In this document: in pieces, positions 17,490 through 26,878 of the stretch | Numbering within the stretch: the first letter of the stretch is position 1 | How the letters are laid out: each line of letters begins with the position of its first letter | Assembly (NCBI GenBank): GCA_910586015.1 | Contig: CAJUGJ010000004.1 | Coordinates: 82,614-146,613, forward strand | Source of the DNA: an uncultured Lachnospiraceae bacterium | Lineage (GTDB): Bacteria; Bacillota; Clostridia; Lachnospirales; Lachnospiraceae | Length of the DNA stretch: 64,000 nucleotides | Direction: 5' to 3' | The notes under the pieces: generated by a model | Seen by the model: the letters and a program-made list of their open reading frames with translations, nothing else | What the model was told of the DNA's origin: nothing | Database searches by the model: none | Position numbers and translations under genes: made by a program

Positions 17490-17616
17490 CAGTCCATTTA
17501 AAACAGGGACACTTCTATCTAATTGTATATGTAATTATAATCAGGTGAAAATTAGTTTTTTGGTATCTCTGTTTTTGGATTTTTTCTAGTATAGCCCTTT
17601 GGTTTTATTAGAATGG

Positions 17617-19605
17617 CTATTGAACTTTAACAGTAATCTCATTAACAATCTTTATTCCATTTTTTAATGTTACTGTAACAGTAATAGTTCCATTCTGTTC
17701 AGCTTTTACAGTTACGCTTTCTCCTGTTGTTGGAGTAACTGTTACACCTTCTGTTGCTGTCCATTCAATAGTAGGATCTGTAAGATCAAGCGCTCCATCG
17801 TTTGATGTTATTTCTACAGTAAGCGCAACAGAACTTCCTGTTGGTATGTTCACAGATGTTAATGCAGTTCCTGAAGCCGATTTAACTTCTACTTTTACTG
17901 TAGTTGAAGGTTCTTCGCCAGTACTCTCTTTAACAGTTACTGTAACAGTTGCTGTTCCTGTCTTCTCTCCATCAGTTACCTTTACAGTAAGAGTTACTTC
18001 TCCTGCTACTTTTCCTTCTACAGTAACGGTTGCTGTATCAGCGTTTGTAAGAGTTACATTTTCTGCTGGAGAAGCTGTCCACTCATATGTTGCGTTTTCA
18101 CTTGCATCTTCTACAGTTGCTGTAACAGTATCTGTTTTACCTACTTCTACTTCTACTGCTACTTTATCTACAGCTACTGTTAATGTTGTTTCTGGAGCAG
18201 AAGTTGGAGTTGCTGATGGTGTTGGTGTACTTCCACCTGTTGATCCGCCACTGCTTGGTGGTGTTGTAGGTGTTGGAGCTGGTGTTGTTGTACTTTCTTC
18301 ACCCTGTCCTACGTTAGAAGTATTTCCATTGTTATCTGTTATCGTAACGTTTGTTGTAGTATCGTTTTTAACTTCAACTTGAACGCCTTCACCTGTCTTA
18401 ACTTCGGTACCTTCTGCACCTGCAGCAAGTTCTACCTTGATGTTTGCGTTAGTATTAACGGTTACTTTTGTTTCAGACTGAATCGTTGCACCTTCTGCTG
18501 CCTTGTCAACGTTTACCTGAACGTTATTTGCTGCACCTGTTAAGGTAGCAATTACACTCTTTAAGATATTAACAACGGTTTCTGCTGCCTGTGCTCCTAC
18601 AGAAAGAGATACAGAAGCATTTACATTTAATTCCAATTTTACCTGTGTATCAATCGTTGCACCTTCTGCAGTTTCTTCTACAGTTACTGGTACTGGATCT
18701 ACTGTTTCACCAGAAATCTTTACATCACCTTTGGAAGCGATGCTCACATTTTTAATTCCACCGCCTTCTCCAACGATGTTTAACTTTGGTGCATTGTTTG
18801 TTATATTTTTTGGCTGGAATACTAATTTACTAACTTCTGCACCCTTTGCTACATGAAAACTTGCATTTGGAGCAGTGATATGGAATCTGTTTCCTACTGC
18901 CTTTTCAAAGAAAGTAGATCCCTTGATTTGTTCTACATTGATCTGTTGGAAACGTGCTTCATTTACAATATCTGCATTTGGAGCATCGATTGTGATGGTC
19001 TTATAAAGATATCTTCCTTCTTTTAAGGTAAATGTCTTTTCTGCATCAGTTGTAAAGAGAATATTGGTTACTTTCTTGTTCTTTAATGCTAGATCTAACT
19101 GTTTCTGCCAGCGTGCTACAGCAAGACCTTCTTCTTCACTGGTTACTTTGATTGTTGTCCAATCTGAATATGCTGTTACATAGCGTTCTCCTGCATTCGC
19201 ATCTTCTACATAACCATTAGCTTTTCTAGCTTTTAACCAAGCGTTTAAATTGGTTTTGTTAGCAAATGCAACGGCACGGATTTCAAACTGACCTGCATAA
19301 ACTGGATACATATTTCCATAACGAGCTGACTGAACTCCTGCTGTGTTTGTTGCTGCTTTTACTTCAAAATAAACAAGACCTGTAGTTGCTTTTCCTTTGC
19401 CCTCTTCCGTATTTAAAATAACTGGGTCAAAGTTAAAATGATCACCCACTTCGATCGTATTGTTTGCTGGCAATGCTTTAATACCAACTTGGGTGATGTT
19501 GTTTTTCGTGGCTGCCTTTGTCTCAGTCACTCCTGCTGGAGTATATACCAAAGACAATAAAAGGGCTGCAACCAAGAAAACGGCAAGTTTCTTGCATCTC
19601 CGCAT
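17617..19605 (-). CDS. Large secreted protein with Ig-like repeats
   Basis: 662 residues. Signal peptide MRRCKKLAVFLVAALLLSLV with cleavage after TKA-A near residue 32. Residues about 35-330 are a stretch with repeated NAxx/GA-type strands (for example YKTITIDAPNADIV) like a beta-helix adhesin. A Thr/Pro/Ser/Gly linker (about 440-470, TTTPAPTPTTPP) leads to two Ig-like/PKD-type repeats with ATYEWTASPAENVTLTNADT and IEWTATEGVTVTPTT. No LPxTG or membrane anchor, so it is probably released or held non-covalently. Own promoter and terminator. Role unknown; adhesion or matrix function is an inference. Confidence 0.75.
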   Translation of the reverse strand: MRRCKKLAVFLVAALLLSLVYTPAGVTETKAATKNNITQVGIKALPANNTIEVGDHFNFDPVILNTEEGKGKATTGLVYFEVKAATNTAGVQSARYGNMYPVYAGQFEIRAVAFANKTNLNAWLKARKANGYVEDANAGERYVTAYSDWTTIKVTSEEEGLAVARWQKQLDLALKNKKVTNILFTTDAEKTFTLKEGRYLYKTITIDAPNADIVNEARFQQINVEQIKGSTFFEKAVGNRFHITAPNASFHVAKGAEVSKLVFQPKNITNNAPKLNIVGEGGGIKNVSIASKGDVKISGETVDPVPVTVEETAEGATIDTQVKLELNVNASVSLSVGAQAAETVVNILKSVIATLTGAANNVQVNVDKAAEGATIQSETKVTVNTNANIKVELAAGAEGTEVKTGEGVQVEVKNDTTTNVTITDNNGNTSNVGQGEESTTTPAPTPTTPPSSGGSTGGSTPTPSATPTSAPETTLTVAVDKVAVEVEVGKTDTVTATVEDASENATYEWTASPAENVTLTNADTATVTVEGKVAGEVTLTVKVTDGEKTGTATVTVTVKESTGEEPSTTVKVEVKSASGTALTSVNIPTGSSVALTVEITSNDGALDLTDPTIEWTATEGVTVTPTTGESVTVKAEQNGTITVTVTLKNGIKIVNEITVKVQ

Positions 19606-19659
19606 CTTTAAAAACCTCCCTAATAAGATATTTGTAAGACGTATTTCCTACACTAAAAT

Positions 19660-19688
19660 ATTATAGCACTTAGTGCGTCAAAATGCAA
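19660..19688 (-). promoter_or_regulatory. Promoter of the secreted-protein gene with palindromic spacer
   Basis: Minus strand TTGCAT (19683-19688), 17-base spacer, TATAAT (19660-19665). The spacer holds the palindrome GCACTAAGTGC (19666-19676), a possible operator. Confidence 0.6.
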
Positions 19689-19891
19689 CAAATATGTTTA
19701 TCTTTAACAATACAAATTTATATCCTTTTTTCTTCATTTTTTTATTTATTTTGATATAAAATTGTAAGAAATACTATAGAAAAAATTAATATTTCCCAAT
19801 TAAATCTATAGATTGTATTTTTTACTCTATCTTAATTTGTCCTTTTGTTTCGAAAATTTTCTACCAATTAAAGGTAAACTACCAAAAATTT
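19689..19891. other. AT-rich intergenic stretch
   Basis: Part of a 338-base gap between infA and the secreted-protein gene. Beyond the flanking terminator and promoter I see no gene, RNA or repeat here. Confidence 0.5.
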
Positions 19892-19928
19892 AAAAAGATA
19901 GAAAAGTTTGTTTCTTTTCTATCTTTTT
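19892..19928. terminator. Terminator of the ribosomal operon after infA
   Basis: Perfect 15-base stem AAAAAGATAGAAAAG / CTTTTCTATCTTTTT with a 7-base loop, T-rich tail on the minus strand, 16 bases after the infA stop. Confidence 0.8.
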
Positions 19929-19943
19929 AAACAATTCTTATTT

Positions 19944-20162
19944 TTATTTATCCCGCCAAATAATTCTTCCTTTACTTAAATCATAAGGGGATAATTCCAA
20001 TGTTACTTTATCACCTGGTACAATTTTGATAAAATTCATACGCAGTTTTCCACTGATATGTGCCAGAACTCGATGCCCATTCTCCAATTCTACCTGAAAC
20101 ATCGCATTCGGAAGCTTTTCTACTACAGTTCCTTCAATTTCTACTACATCTGACTTTGACAT
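19944..20162 (-). CDS. infA: Translation initiation factor IF-1
   Basis: 72 residues, exact IF-1 length: MSKSDVVEIEGTVVEKLPNA, VLAHISGKLRMNFIKI, SPYDLSKGRIIWR. OB-fold protein binding the ribosomal A site. Last gene before the terminator; the rpmJ-rpsM-rpsK-rpsD-rpoA-rplQ genes that often follow are absent here. Confidence 0.97.
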   Translation of the reverse strand: MSKSDVVEIEGTVVEKLPNAMFQVELENGHRVLAHISGKLRMNFIKIVPGDKVTLELSPYDLSKGRIIWRDK

Positions 20163-20204
20163 TCAAATAATTACCTCCTGCTTTAAAAAACGGTTTTTCT
20201 TTTC

Positions 20205-20978
20205 TTATTTTTTGGGAACGGGATCATTTCCAATGGAAAGTAGTTCCGGTTCTCCTTCTGTAATTAGAATAGTATTTTCATAATGTGCTGACAAACTTCC
20301 ATCCTCTGTAACAATAGTCCAATCATCTTCAAGCACACAAACATCATATCTTCCGATATTGACCATTGGTTCAATTGCCAGTGTCATTCCGGGAGATAAA
20401 CGAATCCCTCTCTTTCTTTGACGAAAGTTTGGAATTTGAGGATCTTCGTGCATCTCTTTTCCAATTCCATGTCCAACTAGATCACGTACACAGCTATAGC
20501 CATGTGCTACAACATAATCTTCAATAGCAGCGGAAATTTCAAATAGATGATGTCCTGCCTTAGCATAACGAATTCCTTCAAAAAAGCTTTGTTTTGTCAC
20601 TTCCATCAAATCTTTAGCTTCCTTACTGATCGTTCCTACTGCATGTGTTCTGGCAGCATCTGATTGATAGTCTTTATAGATAACTCCAGCATCAATACTA
20701 ATAATATCCCCTTCTTGCAAAATCATTTTTTTGTCTGGAATTCCATGAACTACCTGATCATTTACGGAAGTACAAATGGATGCTGGAAATCCATTATAAT
20801 TTAAGAAAGAAGGAATACATCCATATTTTCGGATCATCTCGTCTGCTTTTCGGTTGAGATCCATTGTAGAGATTCCAGGTTGTACAAGTTCAGCTAATTG
20901 TTCATGAACTTCTGCAAGGATCTTTCCCGCATCACGCATTATTTCAATTTCTCTCTCTGATTTAATTGATACTGACAT
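20205..20978 (-). CDS. map: Methionine aminopeptidase, type I
   Basis: 257 residues. Peptidase M24 core: SIKSEREIEIMRDAGKI, ISIDAGVIYKDYQSDAARTH (two Asp metal ligands), GHGIGKEMHEDP (His), TLAIEPMVN (Glu). Removes N-terminal Met from nascent proteins. Follows adk in the usual order. No N-terminal zinc or SH3 extension. A KOW-domain gene sometimes found between map and infA is missing. Confidence 0.97.
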   Translation of the reverse strand: MSVSIKSEREIEIMRDAGKILAEVHEQLAELVQPGISTMDLNRKADEMIRKYGCIPSFLNYNGFPASICTSVNDQVVHGIPDKKMILQEGDIISIDAGVIYKDYQSDAARTHAVGTISKEAKDLMEVTKQSFFEGIRYAKAGHHLFEISAAIEDYVVAHGYSCVRDLVGHGIGKEMHEDPQIPNFRQRKRGIRLSPGMTLAIEPMVNIGRYDVCVLEDDWTIVTEDGSLSAHYENTILITEGEPELLSIGNDPVPKK

Positions 20979-21010
20979 ATTTAGTCTCCATGCTGTTTCT
21001 ATTGATATTT

Positions 21011-21655
21011 TTATGCTTCTAAAATATTTATAATTCCATCAAATACTTCAGAAACTTCTTTCGTTCCATCTACTTCTCTAAGTACGTTTTGACCACGATA
21101 ATAGTCAATTAATGGCTGAGTTTGATCATGATATACTTTTAATCTTTTTGATACAGTCTCTGGCTTATCATCTTCTCTGAGTACCAATTCACTGCTACAT
21201 TTATCACAAATTCCCTCTTTTTTAGAAGGGTTAAAGATAATATGATAGGTTCCTCCACAATTTAGACATGCACGACGTCCTGACATTCTCTCTACAATAG
21301 ATTCATCTGGTACTTCTACATTGACAGCAAAATCGATTTTTTCAGAATTTTCTGAAAGAGCCTTTGTAAGTGCTTCCGCCTGTGGAATTGTTCTTGGAAA
21401 ACCATCTAATACATATCCGTTTTTACAATCTGGTTGTTCAAACCGATCCATAATTAATTCTAAAGTCAATTCATCTGGTACTAAAAGTCCCTGATCCATA
21501 TATGCTTTTGCTTTTTTCCCAAGTTCTGTATTGTTTTTAATATTTGCACGGAAAATATCACCTGTAGAAATATGAGGAATTTCATATTTTTCTGCTATCT
21601 TTTTTGCTTGTGTTCCCTTTCCTGCCCCTGGAGCTCCCAACATGATAATTTTCAT
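21011..21655 (-). CDS. adk: Adenylate kinase (zinc-binding type)
   Basis: 214 residues. P-loop GAPGAGKGTQ (7-16), DGFPRTIPQAEAL, and a LID domain with CLNCGGTYH...CDKCSSEL, four cysteines for structural zinc as in Gram-positive enzymes. Converts AMP + ATP to 2 ADP. Separated from secY by about 90 bases containing a GC-richer hairpin. Confidence 0.97.
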   Translation of the reverse strand: MKIIMLGAPGAGKGTQAKKIAEKYEIPHISTGDIFRANIKNNTELGKKAKAYMDQGLLVPDELTLELIMDRFEQPDCKNGYVLDGFPRTIPQAEALTKALSENSEKIDFAVNVEVPDESIVERMSGRRACLNCGGTYHIIFNPSKKEGICDKCSSELVLREDDKPETVSKRLKVYHDQTQPLIDYYRGQNVLREVDGTKEVSEVFDGIINILEA

Positions 21656-21703
21656 TTTTCATATCCCCTTTTATTTAAGTATTTTTTCTACTGATACAAC
21701 GCT

Positions 21704-21734
21704 AGGGTGGTGTAAGTTTTGCTTACGCCACCCT
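21704..21734. repeat. Hairpin between secY and adk
   Basis: AGGGTGG-(T)GTAAG / CTTAC-(G)CCACCCT stem without a T tract. Possible mRNA processing or attenuation element inside the operon. Confidence 0.5.
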
Positions 21735-21744
21735 AAACAATTCC

Positions 21745-23085
21745 TTAGTCATTCAAAAATCCTTTATAGTGACGAACTAACATCTGTGATTCTACTTGTT
21801 TCATTGTTTCAAGTAAGACACCAACAACGATAATTAGTGAAGTACCACCAAAGGATACCTGTGCACCAGAAATTCCACAAAAGAAAATTGGAATCATCGC
21901 TACGATTGTAAGGCCAATTGCACCAATAAATATGATGTAATTTAATACCTTATTGAGATAATCTGTGGTTGGTTTTCCCGGACGAATACCCGGAATAAAA
22001 CCACCTTGCTTTTTCATATTATTTGCAACTTCGATTGGATTAAATGTAATAGAAGTATAGAAATATGCAAAAAACAAGATTAAAACAACATAAATTACCG
22101 CTCCGAGCGTATAAACAAATGCACCTTCTTCTCTTATATTAAACCAGTTGCTCTGGTTGAGCATATATAAAATTTTTGGCAGTACATATGCCCTTGCTGG
22201 CTGTATTCCAAAGAAAGAACATATAATAATTGGAAACTGCATAATAGATACAGCAAAAATTACCGGAATAACACCTGCTGTATTGACTTTCAACGGAATA
22301 AATGTTGATTGCCCGCCAACCTGTTTTCTTCCCTGTATCTTTTTAGAATACTGCACAGCAATTTTTCTTTGTGCATCCTGCAATAAAATGATTAATACAA
22401 TTGTTACTGCAATGACTGCTAAAATTACAACTGCTGCCAAAACACCATTGACAACGTTTGAAGCTCCTTTCACAAACATCGTATATAAATTATAGAAGTC
22501 GGAAGGCATGCTTGCAACGATGTTAATAAGAAGGATAATGGAAATTCCATTTCCAACTCCCTTCTGTGTAATTCTCTCGCCCAGCCACATTAAAAATGCG
22601 GAGCCTGCCGTAAAGGAGCAGGTGATTACAAAGAGATGTGCAACAAATGGAGTTCCTGCATCCAATACTGCTCCCTGATTGTGGAAACCAATTGTCAATG
22701 CAGCGGACTCAATTACTGCCAGCCCAATGGTGAGATATCTTGAGATCTCAGCGATCTTTTTTCTTCCATCTTCTCCGTCTTTTTGCATTTCCTCTAATTT
22801 AGGAATTGCAATAGTCAAAAGCTGCATAATGATCGAGGAAGTAATGTACGGAGAAATATTCAATGCAAAAATCGACATTCTGGAAAAAGAACCGCCGGTA
22901 AGAGCATTTAAGAAGCCAATTCCTTCTCCCATCTGTGATTCAATCCATATTTTAAAGTATTCCTGATTGACACCTGGTACAGGTAGGGCAGAACCAATCC
23001 GTACAATAATCAATGCTATAAACGTAAATAGAAGACGGCTTCTAATATCCTTTACCTTGAGAGCATTTCTGAGCGTTTTGAACAT
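21745..23085 (-). CDS. secY: Protein translocase subunit SecY
   Basis: 446 residues with ten hydrophobic segments. N-terminal RSRLLFTFIALIIVRIGSAL and PVPGVNQEYF, then GGSFSRMSIFALNISPYITS and GIRPGKPT are classic SecY. Forms the SecYEG channel in the membrane. Start overlaps the rplO stop by one base (TAATG). Confidence 0.97.
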   Translation of the reverse strand: MFKTLRNALKVKDIRSRLLFTFIALIIVRIGSALPVPGVNQEYFKIWIESQMGEGIGFLNALTGGSFSRMSIFALNISPYITSSIIMQLLTIAIPKLEEMQKDGEDGRKKIAEISRYLTIGLAVIESAALTIGFHNQGAVLDAGTPFVAHLFVITCSFTAGSAFLMWLGERITQKGVGNGISIILLINIVASMPSDFYNLYTMFVKGASNVVNGVLAAVVILAVIAVTIVLIILLQDAQRKIAVQYSKKIQGRKQVGGQSTFIPLKVNTAGVIPVIFAVSIMQFPIIICSFFGIQPARAYVLPKILYMLNQSNWFNIREEGAFVYTLGAVIYVVLILFFAYFYTSITFNPIEVANNMKKQGGFIPGIRPGKPTTDYLNKVLNYIIFIGAIGLTIVAMIPIFFCGISGAQVSFGGTSLIIVVGVLLETMKQVESQMLVRHYKGFLND

Positions 23086-23534
23086 TAAATCACCTCAGCA
23101 TTTCCACCAAGAGCCTTAATCTTTTCGATTGCGCTCTCACTGAACGCTGATACTTTTACATTAAGCTTCTTAGTAAGTTCTCCATTTCCAAGAATCTTTA
23201 CGCCATCCTTCGGATTGCTGATGATACCGTTTTCCAATAAAGATTCAATCGTTACCTCTGCTCCGTCCTCAAATTTGTTTAACATACTTACGTTAATAGC
23301 GACGATTTCTTTTGAATTGTAGTTTTTGAAGCCTCTTTTCGGAAGTCTACGGTATAAAGGCATCTGACCACCTTCGAATCCAGTTCTCGGAGCTCCTGAA
23401 CGTGCTTTTTGACCTTTATGACCTTTTCCGGCAGTTTTTCCATTTCCTGAACCGTGTCCACGGCCTTTTCTAAAATTACTGCTGTGTTTAGAACCTTCTG
23501 CCGGTTTTAACTCTGATAAATTCATCGTGTGCAC
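23085..23534 (-). CDS. rplO: 50S ribosomal protein L15
   Basis: 149 residues: MNLSELKPAEGSKHSSNFRK, GSGNGKTAGKGHKGQKARSG, GGQMPLYRRLPKRGFKN. Basic Gly-rich N-terminus then a globular domain. Coupled to secY by TAATG. Confidence 0.97.
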   Translation of the reverse strand: MHTMNLSELKPAEGSKHSSNFRKGRGHGSGNGKTAGKGHKGQKARSGAPRTGFEGGQMPLYRRLPKRGFKNYNSKEIVAINVSMLNKFEDGAEVTIESLLENGIISNPKDGVKILGNGELTKKLNVKVSAFSESAIEKIKALGGNAEVI

Positions 23535-23547
23535 CTCCTTACAGTTT

Positions 23548-23730
23548 TTAGATTTCTTCTACCTTTACTAAATGCTTTACTTGATTTACCATTCCTCTTG
23601 TAGCCGCATTGTCAGGCAGTTCTACAACACTGTTTAATTTTCTTAATCCAAGAGCTGTTACTGTCTGTTTATGCTTCGGAATTGCACCGATTGTTGACTT
23701 TGTCAATGTGATTTTCAGCTTATCTGCCAT
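23548..23730 (-). CDS. rpmD: 50S ribosomal protein L30
   Basis: 60 residues from ATG 23730 (MADKLKITLTKSTIGAIPKH), with GGAGG 6 bases upstream; a longer reading to 23763 is not favoured. Usual L30 length and ending KHLVKVEEI. Confidence 0.95.
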   Translation of the reverse strand: MADKLKITLTKSTIGAIPKHKQTVTALGLRKLNSVVELPDNAATRGMVNQVKHLVKVEEI

Positions 23731-23779
23731 AATATCCCTCCATTTCGATATCTTCGAATACATCAGCCAATAAGACGTA

Positions 23780-24289
23780 TTAACCGAGTAACTCTTCTAC
23801 GGAAAGACCACGCAGTGCAGCAACTTCCTCTGGTGTCTTTAACTGGCTTAAACCATTAATTGTAGCAAGTACTACATTTTGCTTATTGTTTGAACCAAGA
23901 GATTTTGTACGGACATTTTTAAAGCCTGCAAGTTCTAATACAGTACGAGCTGGCCCGCCTGCAATAATACCAGTACCTTCAGGGCTTCTCTTCATTAATA
24001 CTGTAGCACTTCCGAATTTACCAGTAAAATCATGTGGCACACTATTATTTTCATCTAATGGCAAAGAAATCAGTTTCTTTTCTGCATCCTGTTTTCCCTT
24101 GCGAATTGCTTCTGGAATTTCAGTTGCTTTTCCAAGTCCTGCACCTACATGACCATTTCTATCTCCAACTACAACAAGAGCAGCAAATCTGAAATTACGT
24201 CCGCCCTTAACAACTTTGGTGACACGTTTGATGGACACTACTTTATCTTCTAACTCCAACTGACCAGCATCAATGATGTTACGTTTCAT
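23780..24289 (-). CDS. rpsE: 30S ribosomal protein S5
   Basis: 169 residues from ATG 24289 (MKRNIIDAGQLELEDKVVSI), AAGGAGG upstream. Contains RVTKVVKGGRNFRFAALVVV and GTGIIAGGPARTVLELAG. A frame extension to 24466 overlaps rplR and is not coding. Confidence 0.97.
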   Translation of the reverse strand: MKRNIIDAGQLELEDKVVSIKRVTKVVKGGRNFRFAALVVVGDRNGHVGAGLGKATEIPEAIRKGKQDAEKKLISLPLDENNSVPHDFTGKFGSATVLMKRSPEGTGIIAGGPARTVLELAGFKNVRTKSLGSNNKQNVVLATINGLSQLKTPEEVAALRGLSVEELLG

Positions 24290-24308
24290 GGTTTTCCTCC
24301 TTCTAAGC

Positions 24309-24677
24309 CTAGAATTCCAGACCAGCTTCTCTTGCTGCTTCTGCCAATGCCTGAATCTTTCCTTGATAAATAAATCCGCCTCTATCGAAAACGACCTGTT
24401 TAATTCCGTTTTCCAATGCTCTCTTTGCAATGATAGTTCCAAGATAAGCAGCGGCTGCAACATCATTGGTTTTTTCTAACTCAGACTTTACTTCCTTTTG
24501 TACAGTAGATGCACTGACTAAAGTTTTCCCTACAGTATCATCAATAATCTGTGCATACATATGGGAATTGCTGCGGAATACAGCCAAACGTGGTCTTTGT
24601 GGAGTACCGGAAAAACGATTGCGTATTCTGTAGTGCTTTTTTCTACGAATTTCACTCTTACATTTCTTACTAATCAT
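24309..24677 (-). CDS. rplR: 50S ribosomal protein L18
   Basis: 122 residues: HYRIRNRFSGTPQRPRLAVF, RSNSHMYAQIIDD, VVFDRGGFIYQGKIQALAEA. Binds 5S rRNA. Standard place between rplF and rpsE. Confidence 0.97.
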   Translation of the reverse strand: MISKKCKSEIRRKKHYRIRNRFSGTPQRPRLAVFRSNSHMYAQIIDDTVGKTLVSASTVQKEVKSELEKTNDVAAAAYLGTIIAKRALENGIKQVVFDRGGFIYQGKIQALAEAAREAGLEF

Positions 24678-24695
24678 TGTCTTTCACGCCTCCTT

Positions 24696-25238
24696 TTACT
24701 TCTTACCAGTCTTACCAACTTTGCGTCGAATTACTTCATCGACATATTTAATTCCCTTGCCCTTATAAGGCTCTGGTCTTCTCTTATTACGAATTTCAGC
24801 CGCATATTGGCCAACTTTTTCTTTATCTATACCCTTCACGGTAATTTTATTTTGTCCATCTAAAATCGTTTCAATTCCTTCTGGATCTGTCATAACTACC
24901 GGATGAGAATATCCCAATGTCAGTGAAAGTTCCTTACCAGATTTAGCTGCTCTGTAGCCGACACCATTTATTTCCAAAACCTTCTCATAGCCAGAAGTAA
25001 CGCCTGTAACCATATTTGAGATTAAAGTTCTTGTCAAACCATGTAAGGACTTCATTTTCTTTAAATCATTCGGACGGCTTACTACTACTTCACCGTTTTC
25101 CATCTTAATTTCTAATTCAGCAGGCAATACTCTCTCGAGTGTACCCTTAGGACCTTTTACAGTCACTTTATTATTTTCTGCAATATCAACAGTTACACCT
25201 GCTGGTACTGCGATTGGCATTCTACCTATACGTGACAT
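24696..25238 (-). CDS. rplF: 50S ribosomal protein L6
   Basis: 180 residues: MSRIGRMPIAVPAGVTVDIA, LHGLTRTLISNMVTGVTSGY, KRRPEPYKGKGIKYVDE. Two L6 repeats. A 122-base gap with small hairpins (e.g. GAAAAG-AAGT-CTTTTC) separates it from rpsH. Confidence 0.97.
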   Translation of the reverse strand: MSRIGRMPIAVPAGVTVDIAENNKVTVKGPKGTLERVLPAELEIKMENGEVVVSRPNDLKKMKSLHGLTRTLISNMVTGVTSGYEKVLEINGVGYRAAKSGKELSLTLGYSHPVVMTDPEGIETILDGQNKITVKGIDKEKVGQYAAEIRNKRRPEPYKGKGIKYVDEVIRRKVGKTGKK

Positions 25239-25360
25239 GCCCGTACCTCCTTAACCTCTTTTAGCAATTTTGACAGCACTGTCGCTATCCCCGTAGAAAA
25301 GAGTATCTAATGGGCAAGGATTAACCCGAAAAGACTTCTTTTCCGTGAAACGAAATAGTT

Positions 25361-25762
25361 TTACCAAACAAATGCTAATATTTCACCGCCGACATTTAAT
25401 TTTCTTGCTTCTTTGTCGGTCATAACACCTTTATTTGTGGAAATGATTGCAGTTCCTAAACCGCCGAGTACCTTTGGAAGGTCTTCTGCATTAGCATATA
25501 CTCTAAGTCCTGGTTTACTGATTCTCTTTAAACCGGTAATTACTTTTACATTTTTATCTTTGCCGTATTTCAAGCTCATATGAATCGTTTTAAAGCTTGC
25601 AACTTCTTCTATTTCATAACTTTTAATGTAACCTTCCTTTAAGAGAATATCTGCAATTGCAATCTTCATCTTGGAAGCAGGAATATCTACAGTATCATGT
25701 TTCGCAGTATTTGCATTACGGATTCTTGTAAGCATATCTGCAATTGGATCGCTCATTGTCAT
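25361..25762 (-). CDS. rpsH: 30S ribosomal protein S8
   Basis: 133 residues: MTMSDPIADMLTRIRNANTA and GGEILAFVW C-terminus. ATG at 25762 is 8 bases from AGGAGG. Early 16S-binding protein; also a known repressor of spc operons in other bacteria. Confidence 0.97.
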   Translation of the reverse strand: MTMSDPIADMLTRIRNANTAKHDTVDIPASKMKIAIADILLKEGYIKSYEIEEVASFKTIHMSLKYGKDKNVKVITGLKRISKPGLRVYANAEDLPKVLGGLGTAIISTNKGVMTDKEARKLNVGGEILAFVW

Positions 25763-25782
25763 CGAATTTGCCTCCTCTCTAA

Positions 25783-25968
25783 TTACCAGCTTGCCTTTTT
25801 CACACCCGGTATCTGTCCCTTGTATGCTAACTCACGGAAGCAGATTCTGCAAATTCCGTATTTTCTCAAGTAAGCATGTGGACGTCCGCAGATTTTGCAG
25901 CGGTTATATTCTCTTGTAGAGAACTTCTGTGGACGACTCTGTTTAATCTTCATAGACGTTTTAGCCAT
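25783..25968 (-). CDS. rpsZ: 30S ribosomal protein S14, zinc-binding type
   Basis: 61 residues with RCKICGRPHAYLRKYGICRI and C: CxxC...CxxC zinc motif, the short Gram-positive S14 form. Ends GQIPGVKKASW. Located between rplE and rpsH. Confidence 0.97.
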   Translation of the reverse strand: MAKTSMKIKQSRPQKFSTREYNRCKICGRPHAYLRKYGICRICFRELAYKGQIPGVKKASW

Positions 25969-25983
25969 TGATTTTCCTCCTTA

Positions 25984-26523
25984 CTATTTGCTGAATGGCA
26001 TACCAAACAGTGCTAACAGTTCACGAGCCTCTTCATCCGTTTTGGATGTGGTTACAAAAATGATATCCATTCCTCTGACCTTATCCACCTTATCATACTC
26101 GATTTCAGGGAAAATTAACTGTTCCTTAATTCCAAGAGCATAGTTTCCTCTTCCATCAAAAGCATTCGGATTTACACCTCTGAAGTCACGTACACGAGGT
26201 AGGGCTAAATTGATTAAACGGTCTGCAAACTCATACATCTTATTTCCTCTTAAAGTTACTTTGCAGCCAATGGCAATTCCTTCTCTGATTTTGAAGTTTG
26301 CTACGGATTTTTTTGCCTTTGTGGAAACTGGCTTTTGTCCTGCGATAATTTCCATATCTTTCATAGCAGTTTCCAAAGCTTTTGCATTTTCCTTTGCTTC
26401 ACCAACACCCATGTTGATTACTATTTTCTCAAGCTTTGGAATCTGCATTACGTTTTTATAACCAAACTTTTTCTGCATAGCTGGAGCAATTTCATTAAGA
26501 TAAGTTTCTTTTAAACGTGTCAA
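25984..26523 (-). CDS. rplE: 50S ribosomal protein L5
   Basis: 179 residues: MTRLKETYLNEIAPAMQKKF, KIVINMGVGEAKENAKAL, RGVNPNAFDGRGNYALGIKE. Binds 5S rRNA. Confidence 0.97.
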   Translation of the reverse strand: MTRLKETYLNEIAPAMQKKFGYKNVMQIPKLEKIVINMGVGEAKENAKALETAMKDMEIIAGQKPVSTKAKKSVANFKIREGIAIGCKVTLRGNKMYEFADRLINLALPRVRDFRGVNPNAFDGRGNYALGIKEQLIFPEIEYDKVDKVRGMDIIFVTTSKTDEEARELLALFGMPFSK

Positions 26524-26546
26524 CTTGAATGACCTCCTCTCTTTAT

Positions 26547-26864
26547 TTAGTCGATAACGTCGCCTGTCGATTTTGCAACACGAACTTTTTTCTTTCCGTT
26601 CTTTCCATCTACTGTGGTAAATCCAATTCTAGTTGGCTTTCCCTTATGAACATACATTACATTAGAAACATCCAATGCAGCTTCTTGATGAACAATTCCA
26701 CCCTTTGGATTTTGTTGTGTTGCTTTGCTGTGCTTCGTTATAAGATTAACTCCCTCAACGACTACTTTACCTTCTTTTATAGAGAGTACTTTGCCTTCTT
26801 TGCCTTTATCTTTTCCAGTGATAACTTTTACTGTATCACCTTTTTTTATTTTAAGCATTGCCAT
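26547..26864 (-). CDS. rplX: 50S ribosomal protein L24
   Basis: 105 residues: KIKKGDTVKVITGKDKGKEG KOW motif near the N-terminus, VEGVNLITKHSKATQQNPKG. ATG at 26864 has AGGAGGTGG upstream. Confidence 0.97.
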   Translation of the reverse strand: MAMLKIKKGDTVKVITGKDKGKEGKVLSIKEGKVVVEGVNLITKHSKATQQNPKGGIVHQEAALDVSNVMYVHKGKPTRIGFTTVDGKNGKKKVRVAKSTGDVID

Positions 26865-26878
26865 TTTCGCCCACCTCC

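Noticed and set aside
17846..18382. 178-codon plus-strand frame inside the secreted-protein gene
   Set aside because: Antisense to repetitive Val/Thr codons (Val-Thr-Val pattern mirrored), a usual artefact of repetitive coding sequence.
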